64,000 nucleotides of DNA, taken from positions 1-64,000 of the forward strand of contig CAJNOI010000346.1 in NCBI GenBank assembly GCA_905250115.1, in the 5' to 3' direction. How positions within the stretch are numbered: position 1 is the stretch's first letter; each line of letters begins with the position of its first letter. The stretch comes from Adineta steineri. Lineage: Eukaryota; Rotifera; Eurotatoria; Adinetida; Adinetidae. Made by a program: the position numbers and the translations under genes. The notes under the pieces were generated by a model that was given only the letters and a program-made list of their open reading frames with translations, was not told the origin of the DNA and did not search any database. Below, piece by piece: positions 23,420-34,448 of this stretch.

Positions 23420-26349
23420 ATGACTGTTGTTGTTCAAACACGTGATCGTTGTCGTCTATGTTTTTCATTACTTTTACGTGATCGTTCGATATGTTGTCAA
23501 AAATCCTATCATTTATTTAAACATATTGAACGTGAAAAAATTCCAATAAATAAATTAAATCCATATCAAATTAAAATACGAAATCAAACTGTTTGTTTTC
23601 GAGATTTAATTCTACGTTATTTACATACACAAATTGATCAAACAAGAAAATTTTCAAATTTAATATGTTATGATTGTTCGATGGTATTATTAGATATTGA
23701 ACAATGTGCAAAATATTTAAGAAAAACAATAAATCAATTAAAGATTAAATTAAATAAATCAAATCGTCTTCGAACATCATCATTATCAGCAACATTTCAA
23801 AAGAAAAGATCACAACAACAACAACAAAATACAACAGTGAAAGATGAACCAATACCAATTATTCATTCAGATTCAGATGAAGAATTTGATGATATTGACG
23901 ATGAAGAGGTTCGTATACAATAGAAAGAAAAGATTGTATAGACACTATGTAATTCTTTTTTTAGGAATTTGATGACGAACAAGATGATACAAGTAAACCA
24001 AATGTATCAACAAATATAAAATCATCAAATCAACTAAAATCTCTTCAATTTACATCACCATCTTCTGGCGGTGATTCTTCATCAAGTTTATTAACATCAA
24101 AAGTTCATTTAACTAATACTACTAATCGTCCGTGCAATGATAATGATCATGAAGATGAAGATGAGGAAGATGAAGATGGATTAATAAGGAGCTCACCTGA
24201 AAAATCTCAACAACAAAATTTAACTGAATTTTTTCATCGTTTACAAACAAATTCTATGAATGCTTTATCCGGTTCAAATGGTTTAATAACAACAGGTAAT
24301 ACAATGAATTTACTTCAAGAAACAGATCCAAATCTTCTTCAATTACGTCTTGCTCATATGATGCAATCTGCGGCTAATTCAACGAATATGGGTCAAAATC
24401 TAAATCATTCTAATAATAATAATATGGATCCAATGATGAATACAATTGCTAATATGCAAAGAAATTTTCTTTTGCAATGCTTCAATGATCCAATAGCAGC
24501 TGCACAAGTAGCACAAGCTGCAGCTGCTGCTGTTTCAGCTACACAAATCAAATCTAATATAACACCAATGTCATTAATAACACCGAATGCTAAACAAATT
24601 GGAGGTGGTAGAAAAAGAAAATCAACACCTGGAAAACGTGTTATAACAAATCATCGATCATCAAATAATAATAATGATGATGTATATATTCCTTATTTTC
24701 TTCTTCTTCATATTTTATCGATTATATTTCTATTTAGATATCTCCAACAATTGAACATGAATCCACAGATCCTAATAATATGAATGATTCAATTGACCAT
24801 CCACTTGAATTAACCCTGAAATGTTTGCAACAATCAAATCGAGTTTTACCATCATCAACTAAATCAACAGCAGATGTTCATAATCTTGTGGTACGTTCTT
24901 TAAGTCATTATTTACATTTCAGTAGTCTATCTTGTACTTATATCTGACTTTTTGATAAACCAAATTCAAATGTAAATCTATTCTAATTTATTTAGATCAA
25001 TGCTAAAATGGAAAATGGTAGTCCATCTTATCAGCAGAATTATTTAAATCAATATCAATCTGCTGATGAAGGTTTGTTAAGAACTTATATAATAATTCTT
25101 TTTTTATTTGTTAATAAAAATGAATATTTAGATCGTAGAGAGAGTGCGACACCGAATGATTCGTCGTTATCTCTTTCTCCCTCATTAAGTCGACGTACGG
25201 CACATTCAAAACGACAAAAAATGTCAACAATACCTGGTCAATATGATTATACAAATAATTTAAAAATTAACTTATCTCAAACACCAACATTAGATTTACT
25301 TTCACCCAATCATCAAACAACACTCAATGATGATATGAATACAACTAATCAACAAAAACAACAAAGTAAACTAGATCCACGATCATGTGCTGAATGTGGA
25401 AAAATCTTATTCAGTGATAAAGCACATTTAATTCATTGTCAAACACATGCAAAAAATGAAAAACAATGTTGGATATGTGGAATTCATGATGATGATATTA
25501 AAAAACATATTATCAATGTACATGGAAATCAAAAATTTACAAATACGGGTTTTAAAGTAATATTCAAATACAAATATTTATAGATGATTATATTGATTTG
25601 ATTTTAGTGTCAACATTGTGAAAAAGTGTTTCCTGTTTATGCTGATTTAGAAGCACATACACGAGAACATAGCAAGAAAAAAGTAAAAATTTTTAGTCGA
25701 TATTAACGAAAAAATATTTTATTATTTCTATTTTAGCCATTTGAATGTCCAATATGTAATAAACGTTTTGGTCAACAAGGAAATTTAAGTTGTCATTTAC
25801 GAATACATAGTGGTGTTAAAGTATGTTATTTTTATATATTTTCTTTTGTAGCATCTTCGAATTCTTTATGAGAATTAGGATCAGTATTTATATCTACGTC
25901 TCGTTTTGAGTATCAATTGAATTAATCTAAGATAAAACTTTGATACTTATCATAAATTATTTATTTTATTTTATTTTTAGCCATTTACTTGTGCGAATTG
26001 TGGTAAAGCATTTCGTCATTCAAATAGTTTACGACGTCATGCACGTACAGTTCATTCAGCAACTCGTGGTTTATCGATGAGTCCAGGATCAGTTGCAACA
26101 GCAACACCCAATTCACTTCTTCTTACTACTGCTACGACTAGTAATTCAATGGTATCAATGACAAATGATGTTCATCGTTTAAGTACAAGTGAAACATTTG
26201 ATGATGGTACTTCAGGGCTTATGATACCATCTGATGATGCTGAGTCATTACAAGGTCCACCTTCAACATCAACAGCTGGTGTACCATCACCTTCAATATC
26301 TAATGCACAAATCGATAGTGATTCTCATGAACAATTTGGGACAAGTTAA
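23420..26349 (+). CDS. ZAD-like / five C2H2 zinc-finger transcription factor
   Basis: Probable DNA-binding regulator. The ATG at 23420 ([15 protein letters not shown]) is preferred over an upstream non-ATG extension. The N-terminal module has paired cysteines C11-x2-C14 and C83-x2-C86 (LICYDCS) followed by a helical stretch, like the ZAD domain, though its spacing is long. Acidic and Gln/Asn-rich linkers follow, with an Ala-rich tract ([14 protein letters not shown]). There are five zinc fingers: [21 protein letters not shown]; the short [14 protein letters not shown] type; [34 protein letters not shown]; and [17 protein letters not shown], with the linker HSGVKPFTC. Eight exons have consistent phases; introns fall directly before three of the fingers. 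The C-terminus is Ser/Thr-rich and ends EQFGTS. No clear orthologue is recognised. Confidence 0.8.
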
Positions 26350-28388
26350 TCGGTGTGAATATAATATATATAAATATATATGTTTTAATTCGTGTGCATT
26401 ATAACAAGGTTAAATCTCTTGATTATCATCATTCATTTATTCGCAATACGAATTTTTTTTGTGTTTGGGCTTCATTTCTACAAGTACATTGAGAAGTTCA
26501 CTCAAATGTACGTATTTTGTATAGTTTATTCTGATGTATTAGCGAACAGTATTTCTTATGTAGAATGGCCTCTTTTTTTTTCATTTTCTATCTTTTGTTT
26601 TTTTCTCTTCTTCTTCTTCTATATGTTCGTGCTGTGTGTTGTGAGAACAGTGAACCCCGTTTTCTCTTTTTTGGTTTTTCTTCTTCTTCTTCGTTGTTAT
26701 TATTATTTTTGTTCTGATCTTTAGCAGTATTTTCCATCTGATTATTATTTTTCAGTCAATAACATCATTATCGTTAGCGTTTCTGTCTGTAATGCCGGTG
26801 AATATAAAAAAAAACATCAGAAGAAAAATACACTGAGCATATTTTGTATTCGAACAGTGATTATGTGTGTACAGTTCCGGTGTGTATTGTGAGTAAAAGA
26901 AAAGAAATACACATAATATTGAATAAATATCACCACCGGCTGTTTTCCCTATATTAGTTTTCTTTTTCTATCATTTTTTTTTGTTTATTCCCGGTCCTGT
27001 TTATTGTTTTCATCAGTTTCGTCTATTCTATCTAGTCTCGATATTTTTCTATTTGTTTCATTGTGTATACATATAACTACCTATATATTCTTCTCTTCTC
27101 TTCTCTTCTTTTTGGTTAAGGATTGTTCTATTTTGTCTATGCAACTTGTCATGTATGTGTCTTGGGATAATCATGTAATTTTTTGTGGCTAATTTTTTTG
27201 TTCTGTTTATTTGTAGTTGATACTTTTCTTTCGTTTTTTTTGGAAGACTAGAATGTTGCGTTTTTCTTGTTCTATTGCAACACTAGATTATTGGTGCTGC
27301 TGATTTTTCGTCTTTTCTTTTCCTATTGTTCTTCTCCCGTTATATATATATATATTTTTGTGCGCAAAATGCGTACAAATTTTCACTTTTTCTTTGTTTG
27401 TTTGTTCTTCCGATTATATTACGCCTTCTTTACAGTGTATCTCGTTTTCTTCCAGTTTTTCCTCTAGTTTTTCTTTTCATTTCTTCCTCTTTTTTTTTTG
27501 TTCGTTCATCTTACTTACTATAACTATTACTATTACTACTAATACAGCTTCTTGAGAATATTTATGTGAAAAACGAGATCGCGTGCTACTATTACTATTG
27601 CTGTTGGTTCGAATAAATTCTAAATTGGAATATATAGAAAAAAAAAGAACAACTAAAATTATTTGTGCTGAAATTCAATGATATTACAAATCTTAATCGA
27701 AAAAGAAAACTGTATTTTTAGATATAATATTAATGAAAGAGAACTGAAAAAAAAACATGAGAATTTTTATCAAGATGAATTTATTCTAAATATAAAGGTT
27801 TCAAAAAACAGATAGACGTATCTTTCATAAGATTTAATATTCATAAACAACTGTATAATGATGAAAATGACTTGAATTTCATATATCCCGATGTTAACTA
27901 TGAACATATATAATTCAATTACTTGAGAATAAAATACATCTTAATACCATTCAGCTCTTTTTTATCTGTTTTAGATCATTCAAAAATGTATAAAAATTTT
28001 TACCTAAAATTCAACAAATACCACCGAAGAAGGATTGTAATAATCAATGATCCGAAAACCTGAATAAGTAGGTTTATCTTCTTTTTATAATATATCTTCT
28101 TCAGTATATGTGTTATAAGAACACAGATATTTTTATATTATAGGATTATTGAGTCATGATAAAGAACAGCCAGCTACATGATTGAGCACTAAACGATTAT
28201 TTCGAGTTGATATCATATCTATCTTATTATATTATTTTATATATAAAATAAAAATAAAAAATTATATCATTTATCTATTCAGTTAGATACGAGATTTTTT
28301 TGTTCTCAAGAAAAAAATATGATTTTTGTAAAAGAAAAAAAATTTCTTCTATTGTAGAAAGTTTAATCTTCTATTTTAATCTGAAACA
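26350..28388. other. 2-kb pyrimidine-rich untranslated/intergenic tract
   Basis: From 26,390 to about 27,560 the plus strand is strikingly T/C-rich (ctt and tct runs), then it becomes A+T-rich. The pyrimidine-rich part probably belongs to the zinc-finger gene's 3'UTR. The several 60-110 codon frames here are Phe/Leu/Ser-rich products of that bias, not genes. Confidence 0.5.
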
Positions 28389-29606
28389 ATGTCGGAGAAT
28401 GATAATTTAAAACAAAGCAATGATGAACTTGAACCAGAACAAAAACGTAAAGTTTTTATTGGAAGTTTATCTTATAGAATAGATGAAGGTGCATTTCGTG
28501 AATACTGGACACAATATGGTACAGTTTTGTAAGTCGGAGCCATAATAATTTTTTGTTTGATGAAAATATTGATTCATTTAGAGATGCTACAATTTTACGT
28601 GATAGAGAAGGTCATTCACGTGGTTTTGGTTTTGTTACATTTGAGAATTCATCAAGTGTCGATGCACTTATGCAAGCAAGACCACATACACTTGATAATC
28701 GTATTGTCGAACCAAAACGAGCAGTAAAATCAGAGAGATATTTTTATGAAGTTTAATGTTTTTTTCGTGTTACTTAGGTACCACGTGAAGAATCACATAA
28801 GGCAGATATGCAATCAACAGTAAAAAAAATTTATTTAGGTGGTGTTAAAGAACCATTAACAGAAGATGATCTTAAAGATTATTTTTCAAAATATGGAACA
28901 ATTACAGATACTGTTATTACAAAAGATCGCGAAGGTCAATATCGTGGGTAAGAAAAAGTTCAAATTTCTTGATCGATACAAATCTTCTCTGATAATATTT
29001 GTATTTTTTATCTTATTTTTTAGCTTTGCCTTCATTGAATTTAATGAGTAAGTCAATTTTCTTTGAAAATAAAACTAGTATTGATTTTTTTATTAACTAA
29101 ACAGTTATGATTCGGTGGACAGAATCGTCTTAGAAAAAAATCATACTATATGTGGTCAACAATTGGATGTTCAAAAAGCTCAATCAAAAGATAGATCACA
29201 ACGTTCAGGTGGTAATATGCGTGGTCGATCACGTCCACCATATATGTCTAAATCGAACTATGATGGTGGTTATAATAATTATCAACAAAACTCCTATAAT
29301 GATTCATACGATCAAATGCCTAATAATAATTATGATGGATATAACTCTAATTTCAGTGGAGGCTATGATAATGGTAGTTCATTTGGTCAAGGGTGAGTCT
29401 TGATAGAACAATTATTCGAAATGATTTACATGAGTTTATTCTTAATTAGATATGATCAACGAAATGTTGGTGGACCTATGCGACGTGGACATATGGCTGG
29501 AGGTAGAGGTCATGGTTATGCACCTTATGATAGTCGTGGTCGAGGTGGTGCACGTGGTGTCAGTGACGATGGCGGTCAAGGTCCATCATGGGCATCATGG
29601 AATTAA
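28389..29606 (+). CDS. hnRNP A/B-type RNA-binding protein, two RRMs
   Basis: Nuclear RNA-binding protein acting in splicing and mRNA handling (family knowledge). RRM1 has RNP2 KVFIGSLSY and RNP1 RGFGFVTF, followed by ARPHTLDNRIVEPKRAVPRE, the hnRNP A inter-RRM signature. RRM2 has KIYLGGV and RGFAFIEF with YDSVDRIVLEKNHTICGQQL. The C-terminal half is Gly/Tyr/Asn-rich (GGYNNYQQNSYNDSYDQ, SRGRGGARG RGG boxes), typical of a prion-like, M9-type tail. The start MSENDNLKQS is at 28389; five introns of 40-80 nt have matching phases. The protein ends GPSWASWN at 29606. Confidence 0.94.
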
Positions 29607-29761
29607 AAAATGCAAATGAACTTCTTTGTATACAAATCTTCTATTATAAAAAAAACCAGCTAGCCTTTTTTTGTTTGTTTGTTCTTTCTTCTCGTACTTG
29701 TTATGATTAATTCTGTCTATAAATTTCAAACAAAACTATAAAAAAAAAGAGATTCTTGTAG

Positions 29762-30931
29762 ATGGAAAAACGTCTTAAAGATGTTCAACAACGTTTACAA
29801 TCATCACTAAATAATCTTGCATGTAAAACACTTTCAAATGAAATCGATCATTTATCATCCAGTCTTTCAAATCGTTCACCTATTTATCGAACCAATTTAA
29901 CACGTGAACAATTATTATCATCGATAAAAAAAATTCAAGAATTAAATATAAATTTAACAAATAATGATCTATATCGTCGAGCATTAACAAATTACCTATT
30001 ACTTCTATCAATTCATACACATAAACTTGTTTGTGAAATATTTCTTCATCAAATTTATCATTTAAAACATCATATTGATTATTGGAAACATGAAAAACAA
30101 AGTCATCTTGCAGTTGTTCAACAAATAAAAACAACATTTTGGTTTGATAAAGATCGTGATGATATACGTTCAATAGATAAAGTGAAATTTTTAATTATTC
30201 AACGAGATATTTTGTCTAATGAAATCGGTCGTTTAGCATATACAATAACGAATCTTGAACAACAAGAACAAATTAATCTTGATTTACTTATGAATAATAC
30301 AAATGATCTATATAAAATTCTATTTAATGATACAACAATTGATTATAATTCTCATAGTGATTTATTCGATGTTATAGAATTATATTCTCAAATGTTAAAT
30401 TCATTTGATGAACTAAAACTAAAATGGATTGAAAAAATTCATTTATACTATCGACCAACACATATTAAACGTTATTTTCCATATTATATTGGTATTACTG
30501 CAATTGGTTTTTATACTTTATATAGAATTTATACAAATAAACACGAAATTTACAATTATTTTTCTTCAACTTATGATTCATTGAAATTTTTTCTAAATGA
30601 ACATTTAATAATACCATTAAAAACAATATATACATCAACATTTGGAGAACGTTCAATACATACAACATATGAAAATTCACAATTAAATTATACGAATTCA
30701 AAAAAAATTCTTGAAGAAATGCTTGAAGATTATGGACATCAACATGCAAGAACATTAGCACAAGTGAATAATCTTAGTGTAGAAGAATTTTTAGCATCAT
30801 TAAATGAACATGCAACTAATGAAGATATGAATATTGTTATGAAAAATTATCAACAAGAAATGAATTCACCTATTCGAGCAGCTCTCTTTGGAGATTTAAT
30901 CAAAGGTATTACAATAACATTTCTATCCTAG
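29762..30931 (+). CDS. NCA2-like mitochondrial protein, 3' end at assembly gap
   Basis: Resembles NCA2, a mitochondrial membrane protein affecting expression of ATP-synthase subunits in yeast. One open exon starts MEKRLKDVQQRLQSSL. It has helical N-terminal segments, a hydrophobic span (RYFPYYIGITAIGFYTLYRI) and the NCA2 block LIIPLKTIYTSTFGERSIH. The conserved C-terminal region follows: QVNNLSVEEFLASLNEH, YQQEMNSPIRAALFGDLIKG. Homologues continue beyond GDLI. Here a splice donor (AAAG|GTATTA at 30905/30906) appears and the 100-N gap begins 49 bases later, so the in-frame TAG at 30929 is probably intronic and the 3' exon(s) missing. It starts 155 bp after the hnRNP gene on the same strand. 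Confidence 0.72.
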   Translation: MEKRLKDVQQRLQSSLNNLACKTLSNEIDHLSSSLSNRSPIYRTNLTREQLLSSIKKIQELNINLTNNDLYRRALTNYLLLLSIHTHKLVCEIFLHQIYHLKHHIDYWKHEKQSHLAVVQQIKTTFWFDKDRDDIRSIDKVKFLIIQRDILSNEIGRLAYTITNLEQQEQINLDLLMNNTNDLYKILFNDTTIDYNSHSDLFDVIELYSQMLNSFDELKLKWIEKIHLYYRPTHIKRYFPYYIGITAIGFYTLYRIYTNKHEIYNYFSSTYDSLKFFLNEHLIIPLKTIYTSTFGERSIHTTYENSQLNYTNSKKILEEMLEDYGHQHARTLAQVNNLSVEEFLASLNEHATNEDMNIVMKNYQQEMNSPIRAALFGDLIKGITITFLS

Positions 30932-30954
30932 TTTTGATAAGAATCACATAGGGG

Positions 30955-31054
30955 NNNNNNNNNNNNNNNNNNNNNNNNNNNNNNNNNNNNNNNNNNNNNN
31001 NNNNNNNNNNNNNNNNNNNNNNNNNNNNNNNNNNNNNNNNNNNNNNNNNNNNNN
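30955..31054. other. Assembly gap (100 N)
   Basis: Exactly 100 consecutive N, the usual placeholder for a scaffold gap of unknown size. It separates the NCA2-like and NHL genes and removes exons of both. Confidence 0.99.
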
Positions 31055-31070
31055 TTTTTAAATAAAATAG

Positions 31071-32403
31071 TTGGCAACCAACTAAAGATTATCTTTCTAT
31101 CGTCGTCGAACAATCACATCTTAATCACACAACAGCAATTGTTAATTCACATATAACTGATGAATATATACAAGAATTTGGAGATAAACAAAGTACATTG
31201 TTTTATGATTTATTCAAATTTAAAAATAAAGTTCATCATTTTTTTAGATCGACCTGCTTTACGAGGTGATTTATATATGAATTATGGTACACCACAAAGT
31301 GGTCCACAAGCAACTTGTTTACCCATTGGTGTTGGTTTATCATATGATGAATTAACATTACTTTCATGTGATGTACATCGAAATTCACAAAATGTTCGTT
31401 TATTTGATATTCAAACAGGTCGATTAAAACATACAATAACTGGTAATCAGGTAATTTAATAGTAATATTCCATAATAGTTTCACATTCTTACTATCGATT
31501 TATTATTTAGCAAATGAAATTCCATCGTCCAAGTGCTGTAATGAGTAATGCACGTAATAATATCTTAATTGTTGAACGAGATTATATCTATATCACTGAA
31601 CCTGATGGTCGTTTAGTACAAACTATTGGTCATCGTTCTATTAAACAATTATATGGTTTGTTTTTTCGAGATAAAAAAATTTTCATTTATTTCGTATGTC
31701 TTTAGGTATTGCTCTGTTTCGCGATCGTTATTTATTAACAATTGATTCAAAAGCAACTGATAATCAAACAGCTGAAAATAGTCGTTTATTATTATTTGAT
31801 CCAAGTAGTGGACAACTCGTATTTGAGAAACCTATTGTTATCAATAGAGAATCGGAAGATATTTTAAAAGAACAAAATATTAATCATATTCAAGGAAAAA
31901 TTTTACCAGAAACTACAAGTAAACCACGTTTTCTTGCTGTACATAATGATAATATTTATATTGCTGATCTTGGTAAAAAGAACTATATATGACTTAAATA
32001 AAATACAAGAACAAAAAATTATTTCTAGGTCGTAGTTTAATCTATGGAACAAGTGTTCGAAATCAATTTGAATATTCTTGTACAACTGTATTTGGTGGTC
32101 AAGGACGAGCCAGTGGTGAAATGAATGATCCATCAGGTCTAGTTATTGATTCAGGCGGAAATATTATCAGTGCTGATAGTAAAAATGATCGACTACAAGT
32201 AAAGAATATTGATTTATTTGAAAAATAATCGTTTTGATTGATTATTATAGATATTTTCATCTAATGGTGAATATAAAACTACATTAAAATTAAATGAACG
32301 TATAAAACGTCCATCAGGTATATGTACAAATCGTGCTGGTACACAATTTTATGTTTCATGTTATCTAGCTGGTTGCGTACGAGCATTTAATATTAGTTAT
32401 TAG
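31071..32403 (+). CDS. NHL-repeat beta-propeller protein (5' partial)
   Basis: The visible part begins at an acceptor (AAAATAG|TTGGC, 31071) just after the gap, so the start codon is missing. Repeated propeller blades are seen: YDELTLLSCDVHRNSQNVRL, FHRPSAVMSNARNNILIVER, KPRFLAVHNDNIYIADLGRS, MNDPSGLVIDSGGNIISADS and KRPSGICTNRAGTQFYVSCY, each the hydrophobic xPxG[IV]xxxxxGxxxVxD pattern of NHL repeats. It ends FNISY at 32401-32403. Six short introns have consistent phases. A polyadenylation signal AATAAA lies at 32568-32573. TRIM/RING-type N-terminal domains cannot be assessed. The molecular partner is unknown. Confidence 0.78.
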
Positions 32404-32567
32404 TTCAAAAAAAGAATTTTTTTTTACATATAAAAAAACAATCTAATTGTGATTATTTGTCAATAATAGGTTTATTATATTTTTTTTCATCCAGTCTTTG
32501 TGTTATTATAAAGAGAATATATATATATTTATGTTACTGTTTTTTTTTCTCTTTTAATTAAACAACA

Positions 32568-32573
32568 AATAAA
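32568..32573 (+). terminator. Polyadenylation signal of the NHL gene
   Basis: AATAAA lies 165 bp after the NHL stop codon and 7 bp before the stop of the opposing small ORF, so the two transcripts probably overlap tail to tail. Confidence 0.55.
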
Positions 32574-32579
32574 GAAGAT

Positions 32580-32921
32580 TTAGAAATGATTTAATTTGGG
32601 TACAAGACCAAAATGTTCAATATATACATATGTGCCTAAACCATGTTGTAGAACATCATGTAAACGTTCTTTATTGAATGTTGACATTGTATCACCAAGC
32701 ATTGGAGATGTTGAGGGTGGTTGTTGTGGTGGTGGTGGTAGAATATTGAAATTGCCTGGAATTGGTGATGGACGAATATTTGATATTGGATGATTCATAG
32801 ATGATGGTGGTGGAGGTAAATTAAGAATGTGAGAATCATTTGTTGTCATTCGTATACGTTGAGAATCTATATCACGTAGTAATGGTTTATTACGTGCAAT
32901 GGAATCATTATTTAAGGACAT
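32580..32921 (-). CDS. Small proline-rich hypothetical protein (113 aa)
   Basis: Single open frame with an ATG at 32921. The N-terminal half is polar (MSLNNDSIARNKPLLRDID), then two polyproline stretches (LNLPPPPSS; ILPPPPQQPPSTSP) suited to SH3/WW/EVH1 binding. The C-terminal block (FNKERLHDVLQHGLGTYVYI) is less biased. No signal peptide or membrane span. I do not recognise a family. It may be a genuine short gene or the last exon of a longer one. It converges on the NHL gene. Confidence 0.45.
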   Translation of the reverse strand: MSLNNDSIARNKPLLRDIDSQRIRMTTNDSHILNLPPPPSSMNHPISNIRPSPIPGNFNILPPPPQQPPSTSPMLGDTMSTFNKERLHDVLQHGLGTYVYIEHFGLVPKLNHF

Positions 32922-33562
32922 ATCTAGAAAAATCCTAAGGAAAAAACAGTTCGTACTATTTGAAAAAACGTCTCAGATGGAGATTTGCAAATATAGTAAT
33001 TCATCGACACGTCACCGGTTAATAATTATTGATCATTTACTCATTTAAACAATAATATAAGTTTTGGTAGTGACTAGTATTCTATGCTAATGGTATATCT
33101 AAGATAGTTCATAATTCAATTGCCAGTGTTATCACTCAAATTATATGTGCATAGTTTTCAATGCTACTATCAAGGTCAGTACGACCAAAGAAATATTTTG
33201 TAAGAACGAATTCGAGATAACAGTATCACTCACCTATTTCATTTAGCATAGAGACAATACTCTCATCAACATTTTACTTTCTTATCTCTGTATCTAAACC
33301 ATAGTTAAATATTCTTGAGTCGTTAACGAAGATAGCATATAGTATCATTCTGTACTTACTAATGCATAAGAATATTGCTTCTCTATCTGTTATTTCATCG
33401 AAATTAGAGTTTATTGTATCATCAAATCAAGTAAAAATTTATATTGTATAAAGATTCAAATTCTCATGAGTAATTATTTTGATATTTGCAAGAAATATGT
33501 TACAATCTAAAAATAAATTTATATTAAAATATTCACCGACAAAAAAAAATAGTTTATTATTT
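32922..33562. other. Intergenic, no feature seen
   Basis: 640 bp of A+T-rich sequence between the proline-rich ORF and TM2D3, both on the minus strand. No exon or repeat recognised. Confidence 0.5.
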
Positions 33563-34174
33563 CTATTCTATGTAAACTGAACCATCATCCGGGGTTAGAT
33601 AACCACAAGCAATAAGTATAGAATCAATTAATGTCCAAATACCCAGACCACCAAATGAAAATATTTTTCCAAATGCTTCTTTAATATGTCCTAAATAGAT
33701 TCGATCAAAACCAAGACCACCCAAAAATATACTTAATAATAATGTTTTCGATTTCTTATTACCACTTGTCCAATTACATTCTATATTTCGATAAAATGTT
33801 CTTGAACCTAAACATAGTTGTGTATTGTCACTAATTGTACAATTTGATTTATAACGATTTGAATTTTGATGTCGACGACAAGTAATATTTGGTGTACAAG
33901 TAAGTTCATCTAATGCTATTTGATAACAATATTGACATATATATGAACGTTGAAATGATGAAACAGGTTTATCATTATTATTTAAACATGAACCATTAAG
34001 CATTCGACATGAACTCGAAATCGGTTGACCATAAATACAATCTATTGTCAATGAACAATCAAGACATTCAATAGGCACTTCAATACAAGCGATAAGCCCA
34101 CGAAGATTACATCGACTAGTAGTTAAACTAAATGATTGAATGAAAATTAAAAGAATAAAATTGACATTGACCAT
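33563..34174 (-). CDS. TM2D3: TM2 domain-containing protein 3 (almondex-type)
   Basis: Two-pass membrane protein of the TM2D family; TM2D3/almondex acts in Notch signalling at or near gamma-secretase. Single-exon 203-residue frame. A signal peptide (NFILLIFIQSFSLTTSRC) is followed by a Cys-rich luminal part (PIECLDCSLTIDCIYG; YICQYCYQIALDELTCTPN; LCLGSRTFYRNIECNWTSG). The TM2 domain has two spans: TLLLSIFLGGLGFDRIYLG and FSFGGLGIWTLIDSILIACG, with the DRF-type motif as DRI. The ending YLTPDDGSVYIE is the conserved TM2D3 tail. It is divergently arranged with MDH1, with 274 bp between the starts. Confidence 0.93.
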   Translation of the reverse strand: MVNVNFILLIFIQSFSLTTSRCNLRGLIACIEVPIECLDCSLTIDCIYGQPISSSCRMLNGSCLNNNDKPVSSFQRSYICQYCYQIALDELTCTPNITCRRHQNSNRYKSNCTISDNTQLCLGSRTFYRNIECNWTSGNKKSKTLLLSIFLGGLGFDRIYLGHIKEAFGKIFSFGGLGIWTLIDSILIACGYLTPDDGSVYIE

Positions 34175-34448
34175 CCGTTCATTGTTTATAAGAAGAAAAA
34201 GAAGTTAATATATGACAGATCGATCAGTATTAAATTTTTAGTTGAAAATGAATCGATGATTGGTTAAGCTAAAAGCCAATAATATCAATCGATAGATTTT
34301 TCGTTTTCTCTTTCTCGTCCTATTTTACGTTGTATCTTTTCCAGGCATAAGCCGTTAGCACCTTGTTATTCAATAAATATTTATAACATTCTTTGTTTTT
34401 CTCTTTAGATTTCATTCACTTCGTTTATTTACGTATCGCTAACCAGTC
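34175..34448. promoter_or_regulatory. Shared divergent promoter region, TM2D3 / MDH1
   Basis: Only 274 bp separate the two start codons on opposite strands, so both core promoters and 5'UTRs must lie here. No canonical TATA box is obvious for MDH1; T/C-rich tracts (tttctctttctcg near 34305) are present. Confidence 0.55.

Noticed and set aside
26392..27555. Several Phe/Leu/Ser-rich frames suggesting membrane proteins
   Set aside because: They arise from a pyrimidine-rich strand, overlap one another in different frames and lack splice or domain support.
30928..31113. Minus-strand frame running through the assembly gap
   Set aside because: It exists only because N bases contain no stop codons.
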